From Agromyces albus (GTDB lineage Bacteria; Actinomycetota; Actinomycetes; Actinomycetales; Microbacteriaceae), in NCBI RefSeq assembly GCF_004134825.1, contig NZ_SDPN01000031.1, forward strand, positions 1 through 48,699: a DNA stretch of 48,699 nt, in the 5' to 3' direction. Positions 32,274 through 39,517 of the stretch are shown piece by piece (the first letter of the stretch is position 1; the number at the start of each line of letters is the position of its first letter). The position numbers and the translations under genes are program-made. The notes beneath the pieces are model-generated. The model did not search any database and was not told where the DNA came from. It saw only the letters and a list, made by a program, of their open reading frames with translations.

Positions 32274-33314
32274 ATGCGCGTCGGCATGTTCCTGAACTAC
32301 GCGGGTGGTTTCCGCGAGGTCGCCGACGAGGTGGCCGAGCTCGAGCGGGCCGGCCTCGACCTGATCGCCGTGCCCGAGGCGTATTCGTTCGACGCGGTGA
32401 GCCAGCTCGGATTCCTCGCGGCGCGCACCTCGACGATCACGCTCGCGTCGGGCATCTTCCAGATCTACACGCGCACGCCGACCTTGACGGCGATGACGGC
32501 AGCCGGTCTCGACTACGTGTCGAACGGGCGGTTCGAGCTCGGCATCGGCGCGTCGGGGCCGCAGGTGATCGAGGGCTTCCACGGCGTCCGGTACGACGCG
32601 CCGCTCGGCCGCACGCGCGAGATCATCGAGATCTGCCGCATGGTGTGGCGTCGAGAGCCCGTGGTGTACGAGGGGTCGCGGTATCACATCCCGCTCCCCG
32701 CAGGCGAGGGAACCGGACTCGGCAAGCCGCTGAAGCTCATCAACCATCCCGTGCGGGAGCGCATCCCGATCACGGTCGCCTCGCTCGGCCCGAAATCGGT
32801 CGAGCAGACCGCCGAGATCGCCGACGGCTGGTTGCCGATGTTCTTCCACCCCGAGCGCGCGGCCGGGGTGTGGGGCGACGCGCTCGCCGCGGGCCGCGCC
32901 CGCCGTTCGGCCGAGCTCGGCCCGCTCGACATCGTCGCGAGCCCTGCACTGGCCATCACCGACCATCCCGAGGCGGTGCTGCCGCTCGTGAAGCCGCAGC
33001 TCGCGCTCTACGTCGGCGGCATGGGCGCACGGGGCAAGAACTTCTACAACGACCTCATCGCGAGCTTCGGCTTCGAGGCCGAGGCGGCTCGCATCCAAGA
33101 CCTCTACCTCGACGGTCGCAAAGACGAGGCGATCGCAGCAGTGCCCGACGAGCTCGTGCGCGCGGTCTCGCTCATCGGCCCGGCATCCCACGTCGCCGAG
33201 CGCGTCGCGGCATTCGCCGAAGCCGGCGTCACGAGCCTCACGGTCACGCCGCTCGCGCGCACCTCGGCGGAGCGGGTCGCGCTCATGTCGGGGTTCCGCG
33301 CGCTCGTCGGCTGA
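32274..33314 (+). CDS. LLM-class (F420-dependent type) oxidoreductase
   Basis: 346 residues of the luciferase-like monooxygenase TIM barrel. Seen: MRVGMFLNYAGGF, LIAVPEAYSFDAVSQLGFLA, TITLASGIFQIYTRTP, a glycine-rich cofactor loop (RFELGIGASGPQVIEGFHG) and VASLGPKSVEQTAEIADGW. These are typical of mycobacterial and related F420-dependent reductases of unknown substrate. GAGGAG lies 7 nt before ATG. Single gene, divergent from the MarP-type gene. Confidence 0.87.
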   Translation: MRVGMFLNYAGGFREVADEVAELERAGLDLIAVPEAYSFDAVSQLGFLAARTSTITLASGIFQIYTRTPTLTAMTAAGLDYVSNGRFELGIGASGPQVIEGFHGVRYDAPLGRTREIIEICRMVWRREPVVYEGSRYHIPLPAGEGTGLGKPLKLINHPVRERIPITVASLGPKSVEQTAEIADGWLPMFFHPERAAGVWGDALAAGRARRSAELGPLDIVASPALAITDHPEAVLPLVKPQLALYVGGMGARGKNFYNDLIASFGFEAEAARIQDLYLDGRKDEAIAAVPDELVRAVSLIGPASHVAERVAAFAEAGVTSLTVTPLARTSAERVALMSGFRALVG

Positions 33315-33647
33315 GGCGGCCACCTTGCCAAAATCACTGCGCCCCTAGTGCGCAGCCGATGCGAGGTCTAGCGTGATCCCGAACGCACGAGGTGGTGCGC
33401 TCGAGGGACAACTGGGGAGGGGCCGCTGTGACGGGCGGGTTCGAGCTCGCCGGCCAGACCGAGTAGCTCGAACGCCCGTCGGGCGGTGCCGGGGTCGCCC
33501 GTTCGAGAGCGGCATCGTAGGGGCACGACCCCGCGCCGCTGACGTCGTGTCAACCCCGCGCGCGGGGGCGCCACGACTTCGTATCGTCGAGTCCATCGAC
33601 GCGTCCTGTCGACGTGTCATCGATGCGGCCGAGGTGAAGGAGACCGG
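33315..33647. other. 333-bp intergenic region with inverted repeats
   Basis: No credible gene. It contains a hairpin CTGCGC-7 nt-GCGCAG (33337-33355 region) after the oxidoreductase gene, probably a terminator; an imperfect inverted repeat CGAACG...GGGCG/CGCCCGTTCG (33469-33505); and a 14-bp perfect palindrome CCCCGCGCGCGGGG (33554-33567) before the SRPBCC gene. The last 15 bases hold its ribosome binding site. Confidence 0.45.
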
Positions 33648-34109
33648 ATGTCGCGAAACGTGCGTGAGTTCGCGTGCCGGCCCGAAGCGGTGTTCGATGT
33701 GCTCGCCGACGGCTGGCTCTACCCGTCGTGGGTGGTCGGCGCATCCCGCATGCGTGATGTCGAGCTGACGTGGCCCCGGCCCGAGAGCCGGCTGCACCAC
33801 TCCGTCGGCGTGTGGCCCGCGGTGATCGACGACCTGACGGTCAGCCTCGACTGGTCGCCGCCGCGCCGTGCCGTCCTCCAGGCCAGGGGCTGGCCGATCG
33901 GCGAGGCGACGGTGACGATCGACGTGAAGCGGCGGGGCGGCGGATGCGTCGTGCGGCTGCAGGAGGAGCCTGCCGCCGGGCCCGCGCGCTGGGTGCCGTG
34001 GTTCCTCACGGAGCCGTTGCTGCTGTGGCGGAACGCCGAGACCCTTCGCCGGCTCGCGTTCCTCGCCGAGGGTCGGGAGTACCGCGGGGAGAGCCGGGCG
34101 CTCGGATGA
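33648..34109 (+). CDS. SRPBCC-superfamily protein
   Basis: 153 residues with the START-like helix-grip pattern: VREFACRPEAVFDVLADGWLYPSWVVGASRM at the N-terminus, alternating strands through residues 40-115, and a long C-terminal helix (TEPLLLWRNAETLRRLAFLAE). Binds a hydrophobic ligand in other members; ligand unknown here. AAGGAGA lies 5 nt before ATG. It is 94 nt upstream of a phytoene-desaturase-like gene on the same strand; in actinobacteria these two families are often neighbours, which suggests a shared, still undefined lipid or terpenoid pathway. Confidence 0.83.
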   Translation: MSRNVREFACRPEAVFDVLADGWLYPSWVVGASRMRDVELTWPRPESRLHHSVGVWPAVIDDLTVSLDWSPPRRAVLQARGWPIGEATVTIDVKRRGGGCVVRLQEEPAAGPARWVPWFLTEPLLLWRNAETLRRLAFLAEGREYRGESRALG

Positions 34110-34144
34110 CGCGCGCCGTCGTCGTCGCGGCGGCACCGCCGGAG

Positions 34145-34150
34145 CAGAAT
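34145..34150 (+). promoter_or_regulatory. -10 element before a 16-codon leader ORF
   Basis: CAGAAT, 6 nt, ATG 34157: the same leaderless geometry as for the larger genes in this window. Confidence 0.3.
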
Positions 34151-34156
34151 GAACCC

Positions 34157-34207
34157 ATGATGCCCACGAACCTCCGGCGTCGCCCGGCGGCGATGACGGC
34201 GACATGA
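34157..34207 (+). CDS. Possible 16-residue leader peptide, coupled to the flavoprotein gene
   Basis: ATG 34157 opens MMPTNLRRRPAAMTAT and stops at a TGA that overlaps ATG 34204 of the next gene (ATGA). The downstream ATG has no ribosome binding site of its own, so ribosomes finishing the leader could restart there. Alternatively the leader is chance and the flavoprotein starts elsewhere. No peptide function is implied; the Arg-rich run is notable. Confidence 0.35.
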   Translation: MMPTNLRRRPAAMTAT

Positions 34208-35655
34208 CCTCGTTCGACGCGATCGTCGTCGGGGCCGGGCCGAACGGGCTCGCAGCCGCCGTCACGCTCGCCCGGGCGGGCCTCGCGGTGCAGGTGCTCG
34301 AGCGCAACGCGACCCCCGGCGGCGGGGCGCGCACCGCCGAGCTCACCCTGCCCGCCTTTCAGCACGACGTGTGCTCGGCCGTGCATGCGATGGCGCTCGC
34401 ATCCCGGTTCTTCCGGGAGTTCCAGCTCGAACGCCGCATCGAGCTTCGCCTGCCGCCCGCGTCGTTCGGGCATCCGCTCGACGGCGGGCGCGCGGGCATC
34501 GCCTACCGCGACCTCGACCGCACCATCGCGGGGCTCGGGCGCGACGGAGCGGCGTACGGCTCGCTCTTGCGCCCCCTCGTCGAGCACGCCGACGAGGTTG
34601 CGTCGTTCACCGGCTCGCACCTGCTGCGCGTGCCCGACCACCCGCTCACCGCCGCGCGCTTCGGGCTCGCCGCGCTCGAGCAGGGGTCGCCGTTGTGGAA
34701 CGCCCGCTTCACCGACGAGGTGGCACCCGCGATGCTCACGGGCGTCGCCGCGCACGCCATCAGGCCCATGCCGAGCCTCTCCACGGCGGGAGCGGCGCTC
34801 TCGCTCACGGCGTTCGCGCACGCTCGCGGCTGGCCCATTCCGGTGGGCGGCAGCCAGGCGATCATCGACGCGATGGTCGCCGACCTCCTGGCCCACGGCG
34901 GCGAGCTCGTGACGGATGCCGAGGTGACCGACCTCGAGGAGCTGCCGCCGGCTCGCGCCGTGCTCCTCGACGTGACCCCGAGTGCGCTCTCGCGCATCGC
35001 CCGACGGCGCCTGCCTGCGCACTACCTCCGCGCGCTCGGCCGGTTCGCATACGGCGACGCCGCAGCCAAGGTCGACTTCGCGCTCTCGGCACCGGTGCCG
35101 TGGCGGCATCCGGCGCTCCATGATGCCGGAACCGTGCACCTCGGCGGCACTCGCGCCGAGATCGCGAGTGCCGAGCGCGAGGTGCACCGGGGCCGGCACG
35201 CCGACTCGCCGTACGTGCTCGCCTCGCAGCCGTCGATCGTCGACGAGTCGCGCGCGCCCGACGGACGGCAGGTGCTGTGGGCATACACGCACGTGCCCGC
35301 CGGATCCACGATCGACCAGACCGAGGCCGTCACGCGCCAGGTCGAGCGCTTCGCGCCGGGGTTCCGCGACGTCGTGCTCGCCTCCTCGAGCATCACCGCG
35401 ATCGAGATGCAGCACCACAATCCCAACTACGTCCTCGGCGACATCGCCGCCGGCGCAGCGTCGTTCGGCCAGCTCGTGCGCCGCCCGGTCGTCTCGACCG
35501 AGCCGTGGCGCACTCCCGCGCGGGGCGTCTACCTCGCGTCGGCATCGACGCCGCCGGGTCCCGGCGTGCACGGCCTCGCGGGCTGGTATGCAGCGCTCAG
35601 CGCCTTACGGCACGAATTCGGCGTGCGCACTCGGCCGAACCTGTCGATCGAGTGA
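34204..35655 (+). CDS. Phytoene-desaturase-like FAD-dependent oxidoreductase
   Basis: 483 residues. The N-terminal dinucleotide-binding fold is FDAIVVGAGPNGLAAAVTLA with VLERNATPGGGARTAEL, as in the CrtI/PYROXD2 group. Further conserved parts are WPIPVGGSQAIIDAMV, HLGGTRAEI and the C-terminal FAD motif GVYLASASTPPGPGVHGLAGW. PYROXD2-like proteins form a large bacterial branch distinct from true carotenoid desaturases, and no carotenoid genes lie nearby, so I do not propose carotenoid synthesis. Probably cytoplasmic or membrane-associated. Start overlaps a 16-codon leader ORF. Confidence 0.86.
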   Translation: MTSFDAIVVGAGPNGLAAAVTLARAGLAVQVLERNATPGGGARTAELTLPAFQHDVCSAVHAMALASRFFREFQLERRIELRLPPASFGHPLDGGRAGIAYRDLDRTIAGLGRDGAAYGSLLRPLVEHADEVASFTGSHLLRVPDHPLTAARFGLAALEQGSPLWNARFTDEVAPAMLTGVAAHAIRPMPSLSTAGAALSLTAFAHARGWPIPVGGSQAIIDAMVADLLAHGGELVTDAEVTDLEELPPARAVLLDVTPSALSRIARRRLPAHYLRALGRFAYGDAAAKVDFALSAPVPWRHPALHDAGTVHLGGTRAEIASAEREVHRGRHADSPYVLASQPSIVDESRAPDGRQVLWAYTHVPAGSTIDQTEAVTRQVERFAPGFRDVVLASSSITAIEMQHHNPNYVLGDIAAGAASFGQLVRRPVVSTEPWRTPARGVYLASASTPPGPGVHGLAGWYAALSALRHEFGVRTRPNLSIE

Positions 35656-35680
35656 CCGGCGGGCGTTCCGGGGCTGGTCG

Positions 35681-35944
35681 TCAACGGTGGTCGGATGCCA
35701 CGAGCGCGTGCCGTAGCGCGACGGCGCGCACGGCCTCCTCGATGCTGCGGTACCGGTAGCAGACGCCGGGACGCGGGCGCATCCACATCATCTCGACCTC
35801 ATCGTCGATGAGCTGCAGATAGCCGATGAGCTTGCGCGTGTCGCCGTCATCGCAACGGTCGTCGCAGACCCGCCAGACCGTCTCGCTCAGAGGAGTCAGC
35901 TCCACGTGGGAGCCGCCGACCTGAGCTTCGTGTTGCGTGAGCAT
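35681..35944 (-). CDS. Small hypothetical protein, Microbacteriaceae type
   Basis: 87 residues from ATG 35944 (MLTQHEAQVGGSHVELTPLS). The part HVELTPLSETVWRVCDDRCDDGD followed by LIGYLQLIDDEVEMMWM resembles a small family I recall as common in Microbacteriaceae, in which a short beta-sheet domain is followed by a helix (SIEEAVRAVALRH here). No catalytic motif. The ribosome binding site is weak; an in-frame ATG at 35962 adds six residues. Function unknown. Confidence 0.55.
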   Translation of the reverse strand: MLTQHEAQVGGSHVELTPLSETVWRVCDDRCDDGDTRKLIGYLQLIDDEVEMMWMRPRPGVCYRYRSIEEAVRAVALRHALVASDHR

Positions 35945-35986
35945 CGTGCACCATTTCCCCATCGAACGTGCCGGCCATGTCCAAGC

Positions 35987-36055
35987 GGTGGACCGGCCCT
36001 GCAGACTCCTTGGATGCGCTTGTCGATCATGTCGCGCTGCCGGGGCCGGTCCACC
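35987..36055. repeat. 13-bp perfect inverted repeat, 43-bp spacer
   Basis: GGTGGACCGGCCC (35987-35999) and GGGCCGGTCCACC (36043-36055) are exact reverse complements. They sit in the gene-free stretch 35945-36209 between two small divergent hypotheticals. The size is that of a small MITE remnant or a stable RNA hairpin. No flanking target duplication is visible, and I see no second copy in the window. Confidence 0.5.
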
Positions 36056-36215
36056 AATCGGAGCTGCCCAACTCCGTGCATCCGATCTAACGCGTCCCTT
36101 CCTGCATGCGACAGCCCTTGACAGGTGCGAGGAGCACATGCATGCAACCCGGCGTGTCACCGGTCGAGCGATCATGCCTCTTGAATCCCGGCGCTCGGAG
36201 GCGGACACTTTGTGC

Positions 36216-36455
36216 ATGGACAGGTCTGACGAGAACAGTGCGGTCGCCGTCGTGGTCGATCGTCTCTCCGCCCATTTCCCCGGAGTCCCGCGTGCGAACG
36301 TGGAGGCGATCGTGACCGAGGAGCACCAGCGGCTCGACGGCAACCCCATCCGGGATTTCATTCCGGTGCTCGTCGAGCACGAGGCGCGCGATCGCCTGCG
36401 AGCCAGTGGCGCAATCGAGGCCACCGGGTTGCTGTACGAGCCGCCGGCACCCTGA
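36216..36455 (+). CDS. Three-helix-bundle dimerization-domain-like small protein
   Basis: 79 residues, acidic and helical. The pattern AVVVDRLSAHFPGVPRANVEAIV, then IRDFIPVLVEHEARDRL, matches small actinobacterial proteins annotated as three-helix bundle dimerization domain. In others this domain is seen alone or on larger regulators. TTG 36210 is also possible, since GGAGG (36197-36201) lies 8 nt before it and 14 nt before ATG 36216; further in-frame ATGs at 36174 and 36138 would add a basic, low-complexity leader. A TTGACA at 36118-36123 may be the -35. Function unknown. Confidence 0.6.
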   Translation: MDRSDENSAVAVVVDRLSAHFPGVPRANVEAIVTEEHQRLDGNPIRDFIPVLVEHEARDRLRASGAIEATGLLYEPPAP

Positions 36456-36527
36456 CGCAGGTTCACCCGCCCGCGTCCGCCGGCTGTCAGTGCGCGCTGA
36501 CTGCCTGCTCGCTCCGGGCAGGGCCGG

Positions 36528-36806
36528 TCAGATGTCGGCAGCGAAGAGGTGGCCCATCCGGTCGCGCTTGGCGCGGAGATACGTGAGGTTGGATGCGGCC
36601 TCGCCGGTGACGAGTGGGACTCGCTCGATCACGTCGATGCCGGCTGCGCTGAGTTGCGCGATCTTCTCGGGATTGTTCGTGAGGAGGCGCACGGACTGCA
36701 AGCCCAGATCGTCGAGGATCGCAGCGGCTGCCGCGTAGTCGCGGTCGTCAGCGGGCAGGCCGAGCGCGATGTTCGCGTCGAGGGTGTCGAAGCCCTTCTC
36801 CTGCAA
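36528..36806 (-). pseudogene. GTP cyclohydrolase II fragment (C-terminal half only)
   Basis: 92 codons equal the last ~90 residues of RibA: LQEKGFDTLDANIALGLPAD, LTNNPEKIAQLSAAGIDVIERVPL and YLRAKRDRMGHLF. The zinc-binding Cys cluster, GTP-binding EGRGIGL region and catalytic Asp/Arg lie in the missing N-terminal half, so no activity is possible. Homology stops abruptly near 36809, only about 11-14 nt from the 3' end of tRNA-Lys. That is the expected mark of a past integration, excision or recombination at the tRNA. TTG 36806 could open the frame, but there is no sign that a useful protein is made. Confidence 0.75.
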
Positions 36807-36819
36807 GCGGTGACGGGAG

Positions 36820-36892
36820 TGGGCCCCGTGGGGCTCGAACCCACGACCCGCGGATTAAAAGTCCGCTGCTCTGCCAACTGAGCTAGAGGCCC
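36820..36892 (-). tRNA. tRNA-Lys (anticodon UUU)
   Basis: 73 nt. Acceptor stem GGGCCTC/GGGGCCC (one G-U), D-arm from AGCTCAGTTGGCAGAGC, anticodon loop CTTTTAA with anticodon TTT, T-arm GTGGGTTCGAGCCCCAC with the GTTCGA loop. The discriminator base is A and CCA is not encoded. It is transcribed leftward from a promoter with TATTGT at 36901-36906 on the minus strand. Confidence 0.95.
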
Positions 36893-36899
36893 GCGAATC

Positions 36900-36941
36900 C
36901 ACAATACCCCCGGTCGGCTCTCGGCTCGGGCGGGTATTGTG
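36900..36941. promoter_or_regulatory. Back-to-back promoters as an inverted repeat (tRNA-Lys and 36949 gene)
   Basis: CACAATACCC (36900-36909) and GGGTATTGTG (36932-36941) are exact reverse complements 22 bp apart. Each contains TATTGT, one serving as -10 of tRNA-Lys on the minus strand, the other as -10 of the gene at 36949 on the plus strand (8 nt before its ATG). The 22-bp middle includes the direct repeat TCGGCTC TCGGCTC, so the two upstream regions overlap. Confidence 0.5.
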
Positions 36942-36948
36942 TGCGGCA

Positions 36949-37587
36949 ATGGCTTCAGACTTCCATCGCCCCACACGATTCCCGCCCGGGATGTTCGAGG
37001 GATTCCTCGGCGGCGAAGACCCCGCGCGCTTGAGCCGTGTCGCGCACGACACCGCCTCGGCGATCCTCTCGCGGGTGCGGGCCGACCCCGATCCCGACGT
37101 GGTCGAGCGCCTCGTGCACTACACCGACGAGCACGGCATCGACTCCATCGCCGAGTTGTGGTCGCAGGCCTCGGCCAAGAGCCTGCCGGGCGCGCTGTGG
37201 CGGGTCTACCTTCTGCGAGCGCTCATCCGGCAGGATCCGCTCGGCTCGAGCCTCGCCTTCCAGCGCGGCACCGAGGTCTCGCACACGATCGACCAGGTCG
37301 TCGCAGGCGCACCGGTGCCCGCCGGCCCCGACGAGGTGCGCGAGCTCGCCGACCGCATCCTGCACGGACTCTTCACGGGCGACTTCGCCGTGGCGCTCGA
37401 CCGGGCTGCGGCGTTCGCGCGGGTGTCGTCGTCAGGGCTCACGAGCCTCGCCGACGACGCGGATGCCGCCTCGGCTGTGAACGCGGCCCGTCCGGGCGAG
37501 CTCACACGACGAGCCCTGCGGCTCACGCAACTCGCCGACGAGCTCGCCTCGTGCGCTCGACTCTGGCGACGCGATTCCCTCGACTGA
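36949..37587 (+). CDS. Conserved actinobacterial protein of unknown function
   Basis: 212 residues from ATG 36949 (MASDFHRPTRFPPGMFEGFL). Helical, Ala- and Arg-rich with no membrane segment. I recognise it only as a conserved protein found near tRNA-Lys in Microbacteriaceae and sometimes named, without basis in visible motifs, RNA polymerase beta subunit: it has none of the RpoB signatures. Notable pieces are PGALWRVYLLRALIRQDP, EVSHTIDQVVAGAPVPAGP and RPGELTRRALRLTQLADEL. TATTGT 8 nt before ATG and no ribosome binding site indicate a leaderless or nearly leaderless transcript. Confidence 0.7.
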   Translation: MASDFHRPTRFPPGMFEGFLGGEDPARLSRVAHDTASAILSRVRADPDPDVVERLVHYTDEHGIDSIAELWSQASAKSLPGALWRVYLLRALIRQDPLGSSLAFQRGTEVSHTIDQVVAGAPVPAGPDEVRELADRILHGLFTGDFAVALDRAAAFARVSSSGLTSLADDADAASAVNAARPGELTRRALRLTQLADELASCARLWRRDSLD

Positions 37588-37650
37588 ATCGCCCGGGCGT
37601 GAATGCAATCGCGCTGGGCGAACAGGAATGAACGCCGCGGTCTCCTCGTT

Positions 37651-37656
37651 TAGACT
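37651..37656 (+). promoter_or_regulatory. -10 element of the structured RNA
   Basis: TAGACT at 37651-37656 would start transcription around 37661-37663, that is at the first base pairs of the 15-bp stem. A weak -35 (TGAACG, 37629-37634) is 16 bp upstream. Confidence 0.45.
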
Positions 37657-37660
37657 GGAC

Positions 37661-37744
37661 GAGGCCGGGCCGCAGTAACCCCGGGCTCCAATATTCGCCG
37701 CTACGAGCGGCCTCGCGCCGAGAGGCGTTCTGCGGCCCGGCCTC
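37661..37744 (+). ncRNA. Unassigned structured RNA candidate upstream of pabC
   Basis: GAGGCCGGGCCGCAG (37661-37675) pairs perfectly over 15 bp with CTGCGGCCCGGCCTC (37730-37744). Inside are two further hairpins: GCCGCT-ACG-AGCGGC (37697-37711) and CGCC-GAGA-GGCG (37716-37727) with a GNRA tetraloop. Together this is a closed multibranch RNA of 84 nt, preceded by a -10 at the right distance. The unpaired strand 37676-37696 is C-rich then AT-rich. I match it to no known RNA: it lacks the SRP GGAA element and the marks of the THF and T-box families. It is separated from pabC by that gene's own leaderless promoter, so a free small RNA is more likely than a leader. Confidence 0.5.
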
Positions 37745-37800
37745 AATCTTCTCGATCGGTCACGGATGCCCCCGCGCCCGTCCGGCTCGCGGCATCCGCG

Positions 37801-37806
37801 TAGCAT
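37801..37806 (+). promoter_or_regulatory. -10 element, leaderless start of pabC
   Basis: TAGCAT, 6 nt, ATG 37813. Just upstream CGGATGCC (37763-37770) and GGCATCCG (37791-37798) form an 8-bp inverted repeat that could end the preceding small RNA or act as operator. Confidence 0.5.
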
Positions 37807-37812
37807 CGGAGC

Positions 37813-38700
37813 ATGGCCTCGACCGTGACCCTCCTCATCGAACCCGTGCCCGCAGGCGAGACCCGCCACGACCTCGACGCGACCTTCCGCGAGGTGGATG
37901 CCTCGGCACCCGCGCTGCGCGTCGGCGAGTTGTCGACGCAGCGCGGCGACGGCATCTTCGAGACCATCGCCGTGATCGACGGCCACGCGCAGGAGGCCCG
38001 CGCCCACCTCGAGCGCCTCCGCAACTCCGCGCGCATCTGCGAGCTGCCCGAACCGAACCTCGAGCAGTGGCAGGCGGCGATCGCCCGAGCCGTCGCGTCA
38101 CTGCCCGCCGAGGGCGAGTTCGCGCTGAAGCTCGTGCTGAGCCGTGGGGTCGAGCACGGCCCCGCGCCGACGGCGTGGTTGCACGTCGCACCCGCAGCCG
38201 ACTTCAGCGCGGTGCGAGCGCGAGGCATCCGTGTCGTCACACTCGACCGCGGCTACGACCGTGACACCGCCGAGCGCGCGCCGTGGCTCCTGCTCGGGGC
38301 GAAGACGCTGAGCTACGCCGTGAATATGGCGGCACTGCGTGAGGCGAAGCGGCGCGGCGCCGACGACGCGATCTTCGTCACGCCCGACGGGTACGTCATG
38401 GAAGGCCCCACGTCGAGCGTGATCCTGCGCCACGGCGACGTGTACTCGACGCCGGCGCCGTCGGGCGCGATCCTGCACGGCACGACGCAGCAGAGCCTCT
38501 TCGAGCACCTCGAGGCAACCGGCGCGCGCACGGACTATCGCGACATCCGGGTGCCCGAGCTCGGCACGGCGGATGCCGCGTGGCTCGTCTCGAGCGTGCG
38601 GCTCGCCGCCGGCATCACCCACATCGACGGCTCGCCGGTGGCGTACGACGCCGACGAGACCCGAGCGCTCAACGACTACCTGCTGAGCCCGCGCGACTGA
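37813..38700 (+). CDS. pabC: Aminodeoxychorismate lyase / class-IV aminotransferase
   Basis: 295 residues of fold-type IV PLP enzymes. Seen: RVGELSTQRGDGIFETIAVI, ERLRNSARIC, the PLP lysine in LLLGAKTLSYAVNMAAL (Lys164), GADDAIFVTPDGYVMEGPTS and GAILHGTTQQSL. Actinobacterial homologues of this length are annotated as 4-amino-4-deoxychorismate lyase, which gives p-aminobenzoate for folate; a D- or branched-chain aminotransferase is the alternative. Leaderless promoter. Confidence 0.8.
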   Translation: MASTVTLLIEPVPAGETRHDLDATFREVDASAPALRVGELSTQRGDGIFETIAVIDGHAQEARAHLERLRNSARICELPEPNLEQWQAAIARAVASLPAEGEFALKLVLSRGVEHGPAPTAWLHVAPAADFSAVRARGIRVVTLDRGYDRDTAERAPWLLLGAKTLSYAVNMAALREAKRRGADDAIFVTPDGYVMEGPTSSVILRHGDVYSTPAPSGAILHGTTQQSLFEHLEATGARTDYRDIRVPELGTADAAWLVSSVRLAAGITHIDGSPVAYDADETRALNDYLLSPRD

Positions 38701-38718
38701 CGGCGCGGGCGCGGCAGC

Positions 38719-39498
38719 TCAACCGAAGCGGCCCGAGACGTAGTCTTCGGTTGCCTTCACCGACGGGTTCGAGAAGATCGTCGTGGTGTCGTCGTACTCG
38801 ATGAGCTTGCCGGGCTGGCCCGTGCCCGCGATGTTGAAGAAGGCGGTGCGGTCGGAGACTCGCGACGCCTGCTGCATGTTGTGCGTCACGATCACGATCG
38901 TGTACTGCAGCTTCAGCTCTTCGATGAGGTCTTCGATCGCGAGCGTCGAGATCGGGTCGAGCGCCGAGCACGGCTCGTCCATGAGGATGACCTCGGGGGA
39001 GACGGCGATCGCGCGGGCGATGCAGAGGCGCTGCTGCTGGCCGCCGGAAAGGCCCGAGCCTGGCCGGTCGAGGCGGTCCTTCACCTCGTTCCAGAGGTTC
39101 GCACCGCCCAGCGAGCGCTCGACGAGGTCGTCGGCTTCGGCCTTCGAGATGCGCTTGTTGTTGAGCTTCACGCCCGCGAGCACGTTGTCCCTGATCGACA
39201 TCGTCGGGAACGGGTTCGGCCGCTGGAACACCATGCCCACCTGGCGGCGCACGAGCACGGGGTCGACGTCGGGGTCGTAGAGGTTGTTGCCGTCGATGAG
39301 CACCTCGCCCTCGACGCGCGCGCCCGGGATGACCTCGTGCATGCGGTTGAGCGTGCGAAGGAACGTCGACTTGCCGCAGCCCGACGGGCCGATGAACGCG
39401 GTGACGCTGCGGGGTTCGATCTCGAGGGTCACGCCCTCGACAGCACGGAACTTGCTGTAGTAGACGTTGAGATCACGGACTTCGATGCGCTTGGACAC
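38719..39498 (-). CDS. pstB: Phosphate ABC transporter ATPase
   Basis: 259 residues, last gene of pstSCAB. Walker [10 protein letters not shown] (about 36-44), signature [16 protein letters not shown], Walker [14 protein letters not shown] and switch His in [11 protein letters not shown]. Also typical of PstB are [19 protein letters not shown] and [17 protein letters not shown] start with AGGAAA upstream, 19 nt after pstA. Energises high-affinity phosphate import. It ends 18 nt from the convergent pabC stop. Confidence 0.96.
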   Translation of the reverse strand: MSKRIEVRDLNVYYSKFRAVEGVTLEIEPRSVTAFIGPSGCGKSTFLRTLNRMHEVIPGARVEGEVLIDGNNLYDPDVDPVLVRRQVGMVFQRPNPFPTMSIRDNVLAGVKLNNKRISKAEADDLVERSLGGANLWNEVKDRLDRPGSGLSGGQQQRLCIARAIAVSPEVILMDEPCSALDPISTLAIEDLIEELKLQYTIVIVTHNMQQASRVSDRTAFFNIAGTGQPGKLIEYDDTTTIFSNPSVKATEDYVSGRFG

Positions 39499-39517
39499 GG
39501 ATTTCCTAACTGGCGGG

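Noticed and set aside
33368..33574. Open frame on the minus strand in the gap after the LLM oxidoreductase
   Set aside because: Arg/Pro-rich translation with no similarity that I recognise and no start signal; such frames are common in high-GC DNA.
36138..36215. N-terminal extension of the three-helix protein from ATG 36138
   Set aside because: The added 26 residues look like non-coding translation and the family normally starts near MDRSDENS.
35657..36948. Integrated prophage or genomic island at tRNA-Lys
   Set aside because: No integrase, transposase or phage gene and no visible repeat of the tRNA 3' end; only a scar-like ribA fragment.
37661..37744. SRP 4.5S RNA, THF riboswitch or T-box as identity of the structured RNA
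   Set aside because: The SRP apical GGAA element, the THF conserved core and T-box features are all missing, so I leave it unassigned.
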